NCBI RefSeq assembly: GCF_008035925.1
Contig: NZ_CP036264.1
Location: 2,848,443 to 2,912,442 of the forward strand
Direction: 5' to 3'
From: Stieleria maiorica
Lineage (GTDB): Bacteria; Planctomycetota; Planctomycetia; Pirellulales; Pirellulaceae
Length of the DNA stretch: 64,000 nt
Shown: piece after piece, positions 8,516 through 16,603 of the stretch
How the letters are laid out: every line of letters starts with the position of its first letter
Numbering within the stretch: the first letter of the stretch is position 1
The notes under the pieces: generated by a model
Databases searched by the model: none
What the model was told of the DNA's origin: nothing
What the model saw: the letters and a program-made list of their open reading frames with translations, nothing else
Position numbers and translations under genes: made by a program

Positions 8516-10162
8516 ATGAACCATCGGCTTGACTTGGCCAGTCACTCTCGTCCCGGCAAATCAATCACAACAGCGATCATCGCCTTCCTGGCGGCTGTCG
8601 TGATTCCGCAAGGCTTCGGTTTGCAACCCGTCACCGCCCAGGATGCCGGCGCGCGACAAGACGCCCCCCGACGTCCCAACGTCGTTTTGATCCTGATGGA
8701 TGACATGGGGGCGATCGACCTGTCCGGTGAAGGCAGCACGTACTATCGATCGCCGCGGATCGACAGCATCGCAAAGCAAGGGATGCGCTTTACAAACGGC
8801 TACGCGACGTGTTGTGTGTGCAGCCCTTCGCGGGCGAGCATCCAACTGGGGACCTTTCCCGCCCGCAACGGGATCACCGATTGGATCGGGGCGAAAACAG
8901 GATTCGATTGGAAACGTCCCGACCGCTTGCTTCCGGCCGAGTATGTGCACGCGTTGCCGCACGACCAGGTGACCATCGCCGAAGCACTGCGTGAAGGAGG
9001 TTATGCCACGTTCTTTGCCGGCAAGTGGCACCTGGGCGACAAGGGTTCCTGGCCGACCGACCATGGCTATCAGGTCAACAAGGGGGGGCATGACAAGGGA
9101 AGCCCACCGGGCGGCTACTTCGCTCCGTACACGAATCCGGTGCTCGAGAGTGGCCCCGACGGTGAATCGTTGCCAATCCGTTTGGCGCAGGAAACGGTCC
9201 GCTACATCAACGATCACAAAAGCGATCCATTCTTTGCGATGTTGTCGTTTTACAGCGTGCATGGCCCCGTCCAGACCAGCAAAACGCTGTGGCAGAAATA
9301 CCGCGAACTCGCTCCGCCACTGCCCCCGGGGCAGCAACGTTTCCGCGTCGACCGAACCTTGCCCGTGCGGCAGGTCCAAGATCACCCGGTCTATGCCGGG
9401 ATGGTGGAAACGGTCGACGACGCCGTGGGAATGGTGCTCGATGCCATCGACGCCAACGGACTGACCGACAACACGATCGTCGTCTTCACCAGTGACAACG
9501 GCGGCGTTTCTTCGGGCGATGCGTTTTGCACGTCCAATTTGCCCTTGCGCGGCGGCAAGGGACGGCAGTGGGAAGGCGGGATTCGAGAACCGTTCTACAT
9601 CCGTTACCCGGCGCTGGTGCCGGCGGGAACATCCGACCAGACACCGGTCACCGGCGCGGACCTGTACCCGACGCTGCTGGAGCTGTGCGGGTTGCCGCTG
9701 CGACCGAACCAGCACCAAGACGGCGTCAGTTTAAAACCGCTGTTGACCGGTGGAACGATCCCCGACCGACCGTTGTATTGGCACTATCCCCACTACGGCA
9801 ATCAAGGCGGAGAACCACATGCGATCATCCGCCAGGATGATTGGAAACTGATTCATTACTACGAAGACGGACGCGACGAATTGTATCACTTGGCCAGCGA
9901 CCCGGGCGAACAAAGCGATGTGTCGCGAACCCAGCCGGCACGCGCCGCGGCGATGTGGCAGCAACTGGACACTTGGTTGACCGAAGTGGAGGCGAAACGC
10001 CCGGAACCGGACCCGCGCTACGATCCGGAAACCACCCAGCGCTACTACCTGGAAAAACAGACGCAAATGAAACAGCGGTTGGAGGATTTCCATTCCCGCA
10101 TTCTGGAGGCCGATTGGCAACCAAATCCGGATTGGTGGGGAAGTCTGCGTGCGAAAGACTGA
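8516..10162 (+). CDS. Secreted sulfatase (type I, formylglycine dependent)
   Basis: 548 residues from the ATG at 8516. The frame stays open upstream to 8168, but that part overlaps the kinase gene and a repeat, and only the 8516 start gives a signal peptide (hydrophobic stretch about 17-35, likely cleavage near AQD at 41-43). The alkaline-phosphatase-fold N-terminus NVVLILMDDMG carries the metal-binding Asp pair, and the sulfatase signature reads C-S-P-S-R with Cys102 as the residue to be oxidised to formylglycine. GKWHLG and the later TSDNGG motif are also typical. It should remove sulfate esters, most likely from marine polysaccharides, in the periplasm or outside. The exact substrate cannot be read from the sequence. 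Divergent from the kinase operon. Confidence 0.92.
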   Translation: MNHRLDLASHSRPGKSITTAIIAFLAAVVIPQGFGLQPVTAQDAGARQDAPRRPNVVLILMDDMGAIDLSGEGSTYYRSPRIDSIAKQGMRFTNGYATCCVCSPSRASIQLGTFPARNGITDWIGAKTGFDWKRPDRLLPAEYVHALPHDQVTIAEALREGGYATFFAGKWHLGDKGSWPTDHGYQVNKGGHDKGSPPGGYFAPYTNPVLESGPDGESLPIRLAQETVRYINDHKSDPFFAMLSFYSVHGPVQTSKTLWQKYRELAPPLPPGQQRFRVDRTLPVRQVQDHPVYAGMVETVDDAVGMVLDAIDANGLTDNTIVVFTSDNGGVSSGDAFCTSNLPLRGGKGRQWEGGIREPFYIRYPALVPAGTSDQTPVTGADLYPTLLELCGLPLRPNQHQDGVSLKPLLTGGTIPDRPLYWHYPHYGNQGGEPHAIIRQDDWKLIHYYEDGRDELYHLASDPGEQSDVSRTQPARAAAMWQQLDTWLTEVEAKRPEPDPRYDPETTQRYYLEKQTQMKQRLEDFHSRILEADWQPNPDWWGSLRAKD

Positions 10163-10274
10163 TTTTTGACTATGCTAAATCAGTCTTGACGGCATCAACG
10201 CATTGCCGCTAGCTGTCGAAAGACGACATCGCGAAAACGGGTCCTTCGCACTGTTCTATTTCGGGAGATTGAAT

Positions 10275-10871
10275 ATGACGTCACATTCCGGTCACGGGGC
10301 TGACAGTCCCGACAACGGCGAACGCAACGGGGACGATCACGGGGGCGATGAACTCGACGGATCGACGATCGAACGGTTCTTTCGTGGCATCAGCGAGTTC
10401 ATCTTTCACACCAAACTCGGTGTGGCCGACGTCCAACTGGTCGATTACGTCAGCGACCTGATGTTGCGATTCGTCCGCGTCGATTCGCTCTATTGGTTAC
10501 GCCAAAGCGATGGCATGCGAACCAAGCACGTCGTCCAAATGATCTGTGAAGCCGAACGTCGAATCGGTTTGGCCAAACGTGAAGTCTATCGACATGTCGG
10601 TGACTTCACCTTGTTCTGGTCGGGCATGTACCCGGAAAGCTTGGCGGCGAAAAAGAACCGTGGCAACTCACCGGATCAGTTGATCGATTACTGCCGCCAA
10701 GGCAAACGCGCTTACGCGATCGCCGCGGAAATCGACGGCGGTGCCGACCGCCCGTCGTCGGAATTGATCCAGCGCATGAGCGAACACTTTGAAATGTGCG
10801 CCTATGGGTTGCGTGAAGTCCGACGCCACTGGGAAGAAGACGACGATTCCAGCGGTCTGCTGACCTGGTGA
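10275..10871 (+). CDS. Conserved-type planctomycete protein of unknown function
   Basis: 198 residues from the ATG at 10275, which is preceded by a good ribosome binding site (GGGAGA at 10263-10268). The N-terminus (about 25 residues) is polar, acidic and probably disordered. The remainder is helical and charged with no signal peptide, no membrane helix and only isolated cysteines (one at about residue 95), so it is likely cytoplasmic. It follows the sulfatase by 112 bp on the same strand. I do not recognise the family. Codon use matches the neighbours, which argues for a real gene. Confidence 0.65.
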   Translation: MTSHSGHGADSPDNGERNGDDHGGDELDGSTIERFFRGISEFIFHTKLGVADVQLVDYVSDLMLRFVRVDSLYWLRQSDGMRTKHVVQMICEAERRIGLAKREVYRHVGDFTLFWSGMYPESLAAKKNRGNSPDQLIDYCRQGKRAYAIAAEIDGGADRPSSELIQRMSEHFEMCAYGLREVRRHWEEDDDSSGLLTW

Positions 10872-11149
10872 AATGAACCGGTCAACGGCGTGTCGGTTTG
10901 ATCAGCCCTATGACGCGAGCCCAATGCCACCTACCCCATGAGCCGACGGCGCTAGCCGCGGGCCTCGAATTGCTTTTCGACACCTGTGAGGCCCGAGGCT
11001 AGCGCCTACGGCTCAGTCTGTGATCGAAAGTGAGGCCCGAGACTAGCGCCTACGGCTCAGTCTGTGATCGAAAGTGAGGCCCGAGACTAGCGCCTACGGC
11101 TCAGTCTGTGATCGAAAGTAGGTGCATTGGACGCTAGTCTACGGGCAAC
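10872..11149. repeat. Family B repeats with a 44-bp unit in three tandem copies
   Basis: After one divergent family B copy (from about 10940, GGCGCTAGCCGCGGGCC), a 44-bp unit beginning GTGAGGCCCGAG occurs three times in tandem at 10986-11029, 11030-11073 and 11074-11117, with almost no differences. The unit contains GGCTAGCGCCTACGGCTC. No gene or spacer structure is present, so this is not a CRISPR array. It lies between convergent genes. Confidence 0.9.
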
Positions 11150-12433
11150 CTACTCGGGCAATCGACCGGTTTGGATCTTGGGAAACGAACCGGTCAGCCC
11201 TTCTTTCATAAACGCGACCAGATCGGCTTTCTCTTGATCGGTCAGATTCAACACCTTCATCTTGTCGCTCAACCAAGGGTTCTTGTGTCCGCCCTTGTCG
11301 TACCAGTCGACGACTTCGGCAAGCGTCTTCTGGCTGCCGTCATGCATGTAGGGTGCTGACAGTGCGATGTTGCGCAGCGTCGGCGTCTTGAAGGCTCCCT
11401 TGTCCTTTTCCTGCTTCGTGACTTCGTAGCGTCCCAGATCGGGCTCGCCAGCTTCCATGCCGACGCCAAGGTTATGGTACTGCTCGTCGGTGAAATTGGC
11501 TCCGGCGTGGCAGGTCGCACAGTTTGCTTTTCCGGCGAACAACTTCATGCCGCGCTTGGCCGATTCGCTCATCGGATGCGAGGCGATGGCGGCTTTCAAT
11601 GCGTCGTACTTTTCTTTCAATTCCGGTTCTTCGTCCAAGTACTCCAAGTCGTCGGCGAACAGTTTCTCAAACGTGTCCAGATCGTTTTGGAAATCGTACG
11701 GTGCCGGTCCGGTCACCAGGGCTCGTTCGAAGGTCGCGATCGCTTTTCCGACGTTGTCGATCGTGATGCCATCGTCGAACAGCTTTTCGAATTGCAGTTT
11801 GTAGATCGGGTTGGCTGCCAAATCGGCGACACAGGTTTCGTGGCTGTTGCCCATTTCGATCGGGTTCGCGATCGGGCCGACCGCTTGGTCTTCCAGCGTG
11901 GCGGCGCGTCCATCCCAAAACTGCGCGTTGCTGACGATGCGGTTGTACGCGACCGGTGAATTGCGGCCGCCTTCTTGTCCACGCACGCCCACACCGAATT
12001 GGGTCTGGGCGCCGTAACCTTGCGCGGGGTCATGGCACGAAGCGCAAGAGATCGTGTTGTCGTTGGAAAGTCGTGGATCAAAGTAAAGTTGGCGGCCAAG
12101 TTCGATCTTCGCTCGCGTCATCGGGTTATCGGCGGGGATGAACAGATTCCCTTTGGCGGCGTCGAGCCCCTTGGGCAGGGTGATCGACAATTCGACGTGT
12201 TGCTCCGGTCGGCTCAGCCAGCTCTTGACCTCTTCGAGAGTGAGCTCGCCGTTGCCAGGAATTCCGGTCAGCAACGAATCGTCTTGGCCGAGAGTCACCG
12301 TCGCTGATGGAGCTGCCGAATCAGTATTTTCCGATGGTTCGGCAGAAGCGATCGACAGCAGGCCGGTTGCGGCCAGACAAATGGGGGCCAGTGGAAGGAG
12401 CGTTCGCAGTGAAGGTCGAATCAAATGACGCAT
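11150..12433 (-). CDS. Di-haem cytochrome c peroxidase (CcpA/MauG family)
   Basis: 427 residues from the ATG at 12433. The frame extends to 12499, but the 12433 start gives a signal peptide (about residues 1-31, ending ASA). Two haem-binding motifs are seen, CASCH at 130-134 and CATCH at 305-309, the spacing expected for bacterial cytochrome c peroxidases. Between them is the family segment FWDGRAATLEDQAVGPI, and LRNIALSAPYMHDG follows the second haem. It should be a periplasmic enzyme reducing hydrogen peroxide with electrons from a small cytochrome, or a MauG-like oxidase. It lies 68 bp downstream of mutY on the same strand, possibly as an oxidative-damage pair. Confidence 0.9.
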   Translation of the reverse strand: MRHLIRPSLRTLLPLAPICLAATGLLSIASAEPSENTDSAAPSATVTLGQDDSLLTGIPGNGELTLEEVKSWLSRPEQHVELSITLPKGLDAAKGNLFIPADNPMTRAKIELGRQLYFDPRLSNDNTISCASCHDPAQGYGAQTQFGVGVRGQEGGRNSPVAYNRIVSNAQFWDGRAATLEDQAVGPIANPIEMGNSHETCVADLAANPIYKLQFEKLFDDGITIDNVGKAIATFERALVTGPAPYDFQNDLDTFEKLFADDLEYLDEEPELKEKYDALKAAIASHPMSESAKRGMKLFAGKANCATCHAGANFTDEQYHNLGVGMEAGEPDLGRYEVTKQEKDKGAFKTPTLRNIALSAPYMHDGSQKTLAEVVDWYDKGGHKNPWLSDKMKVLNLTDQEKADLVAFMKEGLTGSFPKIQTGRLPE

Positions 12434-12501
12434 GATGATGGTGGGCAAAAGGGAGGGCGTTAACGATTGGAACGGACGATCGGTTGATTTAGCGTTCAAC
12501 T

Positions 12502-13650
12502 TTATTCAAGCGGCAAAATGGGTTGTGGGTCATCGACCAGGAATTTGGCAATTTTTCGTCCCGTGACGCTCAACGGCAGTGTGCGGATCTGGTCAAGTGA
12601 GACCCATTGCCACGGCTCCGGCGGCTTTCGCCTGGTCGCGGCGGCGGCGGCCGAAAACGACGCCTGGTGGACGTGCAGCGAAATGCGATACTTTGTCACC
12701 GCATGACGAAGCGTTTGCAGACGAACTCCGGGGGCAATTTTCGCGCCCAATTGATCGGAAAGCCAACCGGCCGCCGCGTCGACCGATTCGGTCGTCGCGT
12801 CGGTGCAACGCGGAAAATCCCACAGGCCGGCCCAGCGTCCTCCGTCAGGCAACGGCCGGGCCAAGTACTGCGTCGTGCCACGTGACTGGCGGGCGAGGAT
12901 CAGCGCGAATTCCGTTCGGTCTTCGTACTTGATCCGTTTAATTTTGCCCGGGATTTCGGACTGCAATTGAAGTTCGGCGGTCCGGCAATGGCTTTTGACC
13001 GGACATTCATCGCATTTAGGTTGTTTGGGCAGACAGACCAGCGCGCCCAGTTCCATCGCCGCCTGGTTGAATTGCCCGCTGCCGCGGCGCGGTAACATCC
13101 GTGTCGCGAGTTCCCACAACAGTTTGTTGGCGGCGTTTTCCGTTGGCGAGGTGCGCAACGCAATCCAGCGGCTGTAAACGCGCTGCGTGTTGCCCTCGAG
13201 CACCGGAAGTTTGGCGTCGGAGGAGATCGACAACACCGCTCCGGCGGTGTAACGCCCCACGCCCGGCAGCGCCAGGACTTGATCGTAGTCCACGGGAAAT
13301 CGGCCGTCGTGATCGGTCATGATCTTTTTCGCCGCCGCATGCATCGAACGCACCCGGCGGTAATAGCCCAGGCCTTCCCAGTGCCGCATCAATTCGGATT
13401 CTTCCGCCGCGGCCAACTCGGCGACGGAGGGAAAGGATTCCATCCAACGTTGATAGTACGGCAGGACCGTCGCCACCTGGGTCTGTTGCAACATGATCTC
13501 GCTGACCCAGACGTGATAGGGCGTCGGATCGCTGCGCCACGGCAACACGCGCGCGTGGACGGAGAACCAATCCAGCAGTTTACGTCGCAGCTCGCTTCGC
13601 CAGCGCGTCCGCTGCCAATCGTCGTGATGTGGCGGAGTCTCAGTCGACAA
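12502..13650 (-). CDS. mutY: A/G-specific adenine DNA glycosylase MutY
   Basis: 382 residues. The N-terminal glycosylase region has VSEIMLQQTQV with the conserved catalytic Glu (about 51), the helix-hairpin-helix LPGVGRYTAGA (about 128-138), and a four-cysteine iron-sulfur loop C-x6-C-x2-C-x5-C at 206, 213, 216 and 222. The C-terminal part (about 240-375) has the NUDIX-like fold that reads 8-oxoguanine. Role: removes adenine mispaired with 8-oxoG in base excision repair. Oddity: the position that is Asp in E. coli MutY (LDGNV, D138) is Glu here (LEGNT, about 151-155). Probably still active, but this is worth testing. Followed by a peroxidase gene on the same strand. Confidence 0.93.
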   Translation of the reverse strand: MSTETPPHHDDWQRTRWRSELRRKLLDWFSVHARVLPWRSDPTPYHVWVSEIMLQQTQVATVLPYYQRWMESFPSVAELAAAEESELMRHWEGLGYYRRVRSMHAAAKKIMTDHDGRFPVDYDQVLALPGVGRYTAGAVLSISSDAKLPVLEGNTQRVYSRWIALRTSPTENAANKLLWELATRMLPRRGSGQFNQAAMELGALVCLPKQPKCDECPVKSHCRTAELQLQSEIPGKIKRIKYEDRTEFALILARQSRGTTQYLARPLPDGGRWAGLWDFPRCTDATTESVDAAAGWLSDQLGAKIAPGVRLQTLRHAVTKYRISLHVHQASFSAAAAATRRKPPEPWQWVSLDQIRTLPLSVTGRKIAKFLVDDPQPILPLE

Positions 13651-13688
13651 GGTTCGCGATCGAGGGGGGGCGTCAGGGGATGTGGGCG

Positions 13689-15032
13689 TCAGGGGGTGCG
13701 CTGTTTCTTCAGCGTTGCGGTCGTGTCAAACACAGCTTCGCCTCGACGATAGCGGATGGCGATTTCGTCGCCGGGAATGTGCGTGTTGATTTGCCGTTGC
13801 AGATCATCGAAACGAGTGATTTTGACGTCGTCGATTCGAATGACCACGTCGCCGGCCTGCAACCCGGCGTCTGCCGCACCGCTACCCGGTGTGACTTGGC
13901 TGACTTCGCAGGTGTCTTGCAGCGTCGTTTGACACATCACTCCCAAGAACCCGCCTCGGCGAAGTGTGATTTCCAATCCCGGCATTTCGACCCGCAAGCG
14001 TTCGGCGCGCTGCTCGGAAACTCCCGTCCCCATCAGATGAAGCGCGTCGCGCAATCTCACTTGGCTCAGTTCGGTCAACAGGTCTTCGTTCAAGCGAACG
14101 TAGCGCAGTTCGATCGTATCCAACCGGGCCCGTGTTTGCATCGCCTGGACTGCCCCCGGCGTGAGCTGGCAATCAACGATCACCAATGTCGCCAGATCAG
14201 GCATCTTCATCACCGCGCCCAAAATGTCCGACGTCGCCTCGGTCGCTTCGATGACCACGAAATCGATCTCGCGGATCCAACGCAACCACGCCAGGACATC
14301 GCGGTCTCCGTTGAATTGTGAGTCGATTCGAACGATCTCGCGGGGGCTGCTGCGCGAGGCCAACGCGACGGTTTCGGTGCCGACAAAGATTCCGGCGTCG
14401 GCCAGCTGAACCCTGGCTTCGCGGCCGCGCGTCTCGGCAAACGACTGCAGCGTCGATTCGGCCAAGGTGGCTTTGGTGCCGAAGCTGGTCTCGGCGATCG
14501 ATTCCAACGTCGCAAGCGCTCCGTCCTTCTGCCACGGCGGTTCGTCTTCGGCGACCTTTGCCAAGATCGAAATGACGTTTTCAACCGTTTCCAAATCACC
14601 GGCATCCAGCATGTCGCGCAGGACAGGGATTGATTCCAGACCGCCATCGATCAGGTGCCGCCGGGCAGATTGGCGACGCAAATAGCGTTCATGGGACAGT
14701 TGACTGGCCCAGTACTGAAGCGTTCGTTCGCCGGAACGCGTCCGTGAAGGTTGGCCCGTGGCCGGCTGGTCGACGACGGTTTCACCCGCATTTGTTTCCC
14801 CCGCATCGCCGGCGGGGGGCGCAGGCGACTCGGTCGATCGATTGCCGACCGAGTCTGTCGCTGACTGCGGAGCAGGAACCTGATCGGTAGCAATAGGAAC
14901 CTGTGCGGCCACGCGGTTGGCCGCGCCGATCAAAGACGCCGCAGCAACCAGCCCGGCGACGCACACCACTGCGGCGACGCGGGGACGACATCGGTGGTTG
15001 CGCCGAGAGTCCATGCGAGCGTCAATGACCAT
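13689..15032 (-). CDS. Secreted PDZ-domain protein with HEAT/LRR-like region
   Basis: About 447 residues from the ATG at 15032, which has a purine-rich GGTGGGGG just before it; the ATG at 15014 is an alternative. A signal peptide (VAAVVCVAGLVAAASLIGAA, then VAAQ) is clear. A Pro/Ala/Thr-rich linker follows, then a helical-repeat-like region and a segment reading like short leucine-rich repeats (LATLVIVDCQL, LDTIELRYVRL). The C-terminal 85 residues form a PDZ domain (GLQAGDVVIRIDDVKI). Likely a periplasmic scaffold or protease adaptor; there is no protease triad. The upstream unknown gene ends 11 bp before it, so the two are co-transcribed. Confidence 0.75.
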   Translation of the reverse strand: MVIDARMDSRRNHRCRPRVAAVVCVAGLVAAASLIGAANRVAAQVPIATDQVPAPQSATDSVGNRSTESPAPPAGDAGETNAGETVVDQPATGQPSRTRSGERTLQYWASQLSHERYLRRQSARRHLIDGGLESIPVLRDMLDAGDLETVENVISILAKVAEDEPPWQKDGALATLESIAETSFGTKATLAESTLQSFAETRGREARVQLADAGIFVGTETVALASRSSPREIVRIDSQFNGDRDVLAWLRWIREIDFVVIEATEATSDILGAVMKMPDLATLVIVDCQLTPGAVQAMQTRARLDTIELRYVRLNEDLLTELSQVRLRDALHLMGTGVSEQRAERLRVEMPGLEITLRRGGFLGVMCQTTLQDTCEVSQVTPGSGAADAGLQAGDVVIRIDDVKITRFDDLQRQINTHIPGDEIAIRYRRGEAVFDTTATLKKQRTP

Positions 15033-15043
15033 ATCCCCCACCG

Positions 15044-15457
15044 CTAGCCGATGCACCAACGTTCGTTGAACCACTCGACACGGTCCGCACGACGCGGGTT
15101 GTACTTCGTCTCGGGGTTGAATTTGTGCGTCTTCAAGAACGACATGAATGCCTTGCCGGGCACCTCGGCGTGCTGGGCGATGATGTCGACGTGCTCGCTC
15201 TCGGGTTTCCAGTCGTACAGGATTTTGTTGTCGGATTCGAATTTTTCGTCCAGGTACTCGATGTTGGCCGAGCTGCAAACGACGAAGTCGCAATCACGCT
15301 TGCACAGGAAATTCAACAGCTTGGACGCCAGGGCGCGCGTCTCGACTAACTGGCCGTCACAGGTCGCCGAGGCGATGTTCCAAATGGAGACGAAACTGTG
15401 CTCGTCCTGGTCGTCCGGTGAAATTTTGAAATCGATTTCGTCTTCGGCGGCTGCCAT
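15044..15457 (-). CDS. Small conserved-type protein of unknown function
   Basis: 137 residues, acidic N-terminus, no signal peptide or membrane helix, four cysteines that do not form an obvious metal site. It reads as a compact cytoplasmic alpha/beta protein. The stop lies 11 bp before the PDZ-protein start, so the pair is probably one operon. I do not recognise the family. The ATG at 15457 is preceded by AGAAGG-type purines (about 15465-15475 on the plus strand), which supports the start. Confidence 0.65.
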   Translation of the reverse strand: MAAAEDEIDFKISPDDQDEHSFVSIWNIASATCDGQLVETRALASKLLNFLCKRDCDFVVCSSANIEYLDEKFESDNKILYDWKPESEHVDIIAQHAEVPGKAFMSFLKTHKFNPETKYNPRRADRVEWFNERWCIG

Positions 15458-15647
15458 GCTGATCAGGCCTTCTCAGAAGGGGGGGGATGATTGTTTCAGT
15501 CCCCCGATTCTAGACGATTCTTGTCGATTCGCACAGAGTCACCTCGGGCGTGACCGGACGTGTCATGACGCTCTCGATGATTCAGCCAACGAATGAGACA
15601 TCGCTCATTCGAGACGTGTTTGGACTGTTTCGCCGGAGCCTATTGCC

Positions 15648-15941
15648 ATGACCCAAATGATGCTTTTTGACACCTGCACGCTGGCCCCCAACGTCGCTGT
15701 GGCCCCCAACGTCGCCGTGGCCCCCAATCCGGCTCCCCTGGCCGCCAGCCCGATTGCCGCCAGCCCGATTGCCGCCAATCCCGCGGTTTCCCGTCCCCGC
15801 GCCACCAGAACCGCGGTCGCCGATTCGGCCCCCGCCGACGACGGCCTGCACCGCATGGGCGATTTGGCCCGCCTGGTCCTGCTCCGCTACCAACTGGTCG
15901 CCCAACGACGCCAACAAATGGCCGCTCGACGGGGAAAGTGA
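15648..15941 (+). CDS. Small Ala/Pro-rich protein with internal short repeats
   Basis: 97 residues. The N-terminal half is low complexity, with tandem units APNVAV (twice) and AASPI (twice), mirrored in the DNA as tandem repeats. The C-terminal 30 residues (MGDLARLVLLRYQLVAQRR) form an amphipathic, basic helix. GGAG lies 12-15 bp before the ATG. No neighbour on the same strand suggests a role. The organised C-terminus and the ribosome binding site favour a real gene, but it could be a chance frame in GC-rich DNA. Confidence 0.45.
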   Translation: MTQMMLFDTCTLAPNVAVAPNVAVAPNPAPLAASPIAASPIAANPAVSRPRATRTAVADSAPADDGLHRMGDLARLVLLRYQLVAQRRQQMAARRGK

Positions 15942-15994
15942 AGGGGTGAACGGTCGCAAACAGCAACCCTGCCTGAAAGGGGGGCGATCCACTT

Positions 15995-16154
15995 GTTCCC
16001 AGGCTCCGCCTGGGAACACACCGAACCGGAGGCTCGTCTCGCGCTGGCGGATTGGTGTGTGTGGCAGGAGCCACACGGGCATTGCGTTCCCAGGCGGAGC
16101 CTGGGAACGAGGAGGATGGGCATCGCGTTCCCAGGCAGAGCCTGGGAACGAGGG
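15995..16154. repeat. Family A element with three hairpin arms
   Basis: GTTCCCAGGCTCCGCCTGGG, a GTGTGGCAGGAGCCACAC core and two successive copies of GTTCCCAGGC(G/A)GAGCCTGGG are present. Each arm is itself a near-perfect palindrome. The element lies between the small Ala/Pro-rich gene and the 3' end of the LapA-like gene. Confidence 0.85.
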
Positions 16155-16167
16155 AAAAACCGCCCCC

Positions 16168-16443
16168 TCAACCTCCGTCGACTGCCCCGCCGTCCTGGCC
16201 GTCCTTTTTCCCTGTCTTGCCCAACCGCTCCTTTTTTCGATGCAGCATCCAAGCCGTCCACAGGGCGCCGACCATAAATCCGATCAGCCCCGAAATCGCC
16301 AACAGCATCGCCAACGGGACTTCGACGTGGAACACCAGCGGCATTTGCAGCAACACACGCTGGGTGTTGGAGAGCGAAAAGATCATCAGCACCAACACGC
16401 CGGAAATGATCAAAAACCATCGAATTCGCGCCATGTTCCCCAT
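16168..16443 (-). CDS. LapA-like (DUF1049) small inner-membrane protein
   Basis: 91 residues from the ATG at 16443 (16434 is equally possible). The frame is open further upstream, but that part has no coding character and includes the divergent imuA control region. Two membrane helices are visible (about 5-22, IRWFLIISGVLVLMIF, and 44-66, PLAMLLAISGLIGFMVGALW) with SNTQRVLLQ between, the layout of the DUF1049/LapA family associated with lipopolysaccharide assembly and membrane stress. The tail is Lys/Gly rich. It is divergent from imuA. Confidence 0.75.
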   Translation of the reverse strand: MGNMARIRWFLIISGVLVLMIFSLSNTQRVLLQMPLVFHVEVPLAMLLAISGLIGFMVGALWTAWMLHRKKERLGKTGKKDGQDGGAVDGG

Positions 16444-16522
16444 GTCCCGTGAAGTGCCATATGTCCAGTGAACTGCCGGTGAATTGCCAGCGAAACGGCA
16501 ACCACTAAAAATCGAGCCCGAA

Positions 16523-16552
16523 ATGCTAGCATTAGTTATGCTGGCATTGGAT
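16523..16552 (+). promoter_or_regulatory. Operator-like 15-bp direct repeat upstream of imuAB
   Basis: Two adjacent 15-mers, ATGCTAGCATTAGTT and ATGCTGGCATTGGAT, differ at four positions, and the first contains the perfect palindrome ATGCTAGCAT. They lie about 50-80 bp before the imuA start and in the divergent region shared with the LapA-like gene. The layout is that of a repressor operator; imuAB operons elsewhere are SOS genes controlled by LexA, so a LexA-type site is plausible but unproven. Confidence 0.45.
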
Positions 16553-16603
16553 GCGGGCCGCAACTTTCTTTCCCTGCCTCCATTTCGTTCAAGATGAATC
16601 GTC

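Noticed and set aside
10986-11117. Possible CRISPR array
   Set aside because: The 44-bp units are directly adjacent with no spacers, and no cas genes are near.
13882-14172. Small frames opposite and within the PDZ gene
   Set aside because: They follow from codon composition of the PDZ gene and have no independent features.
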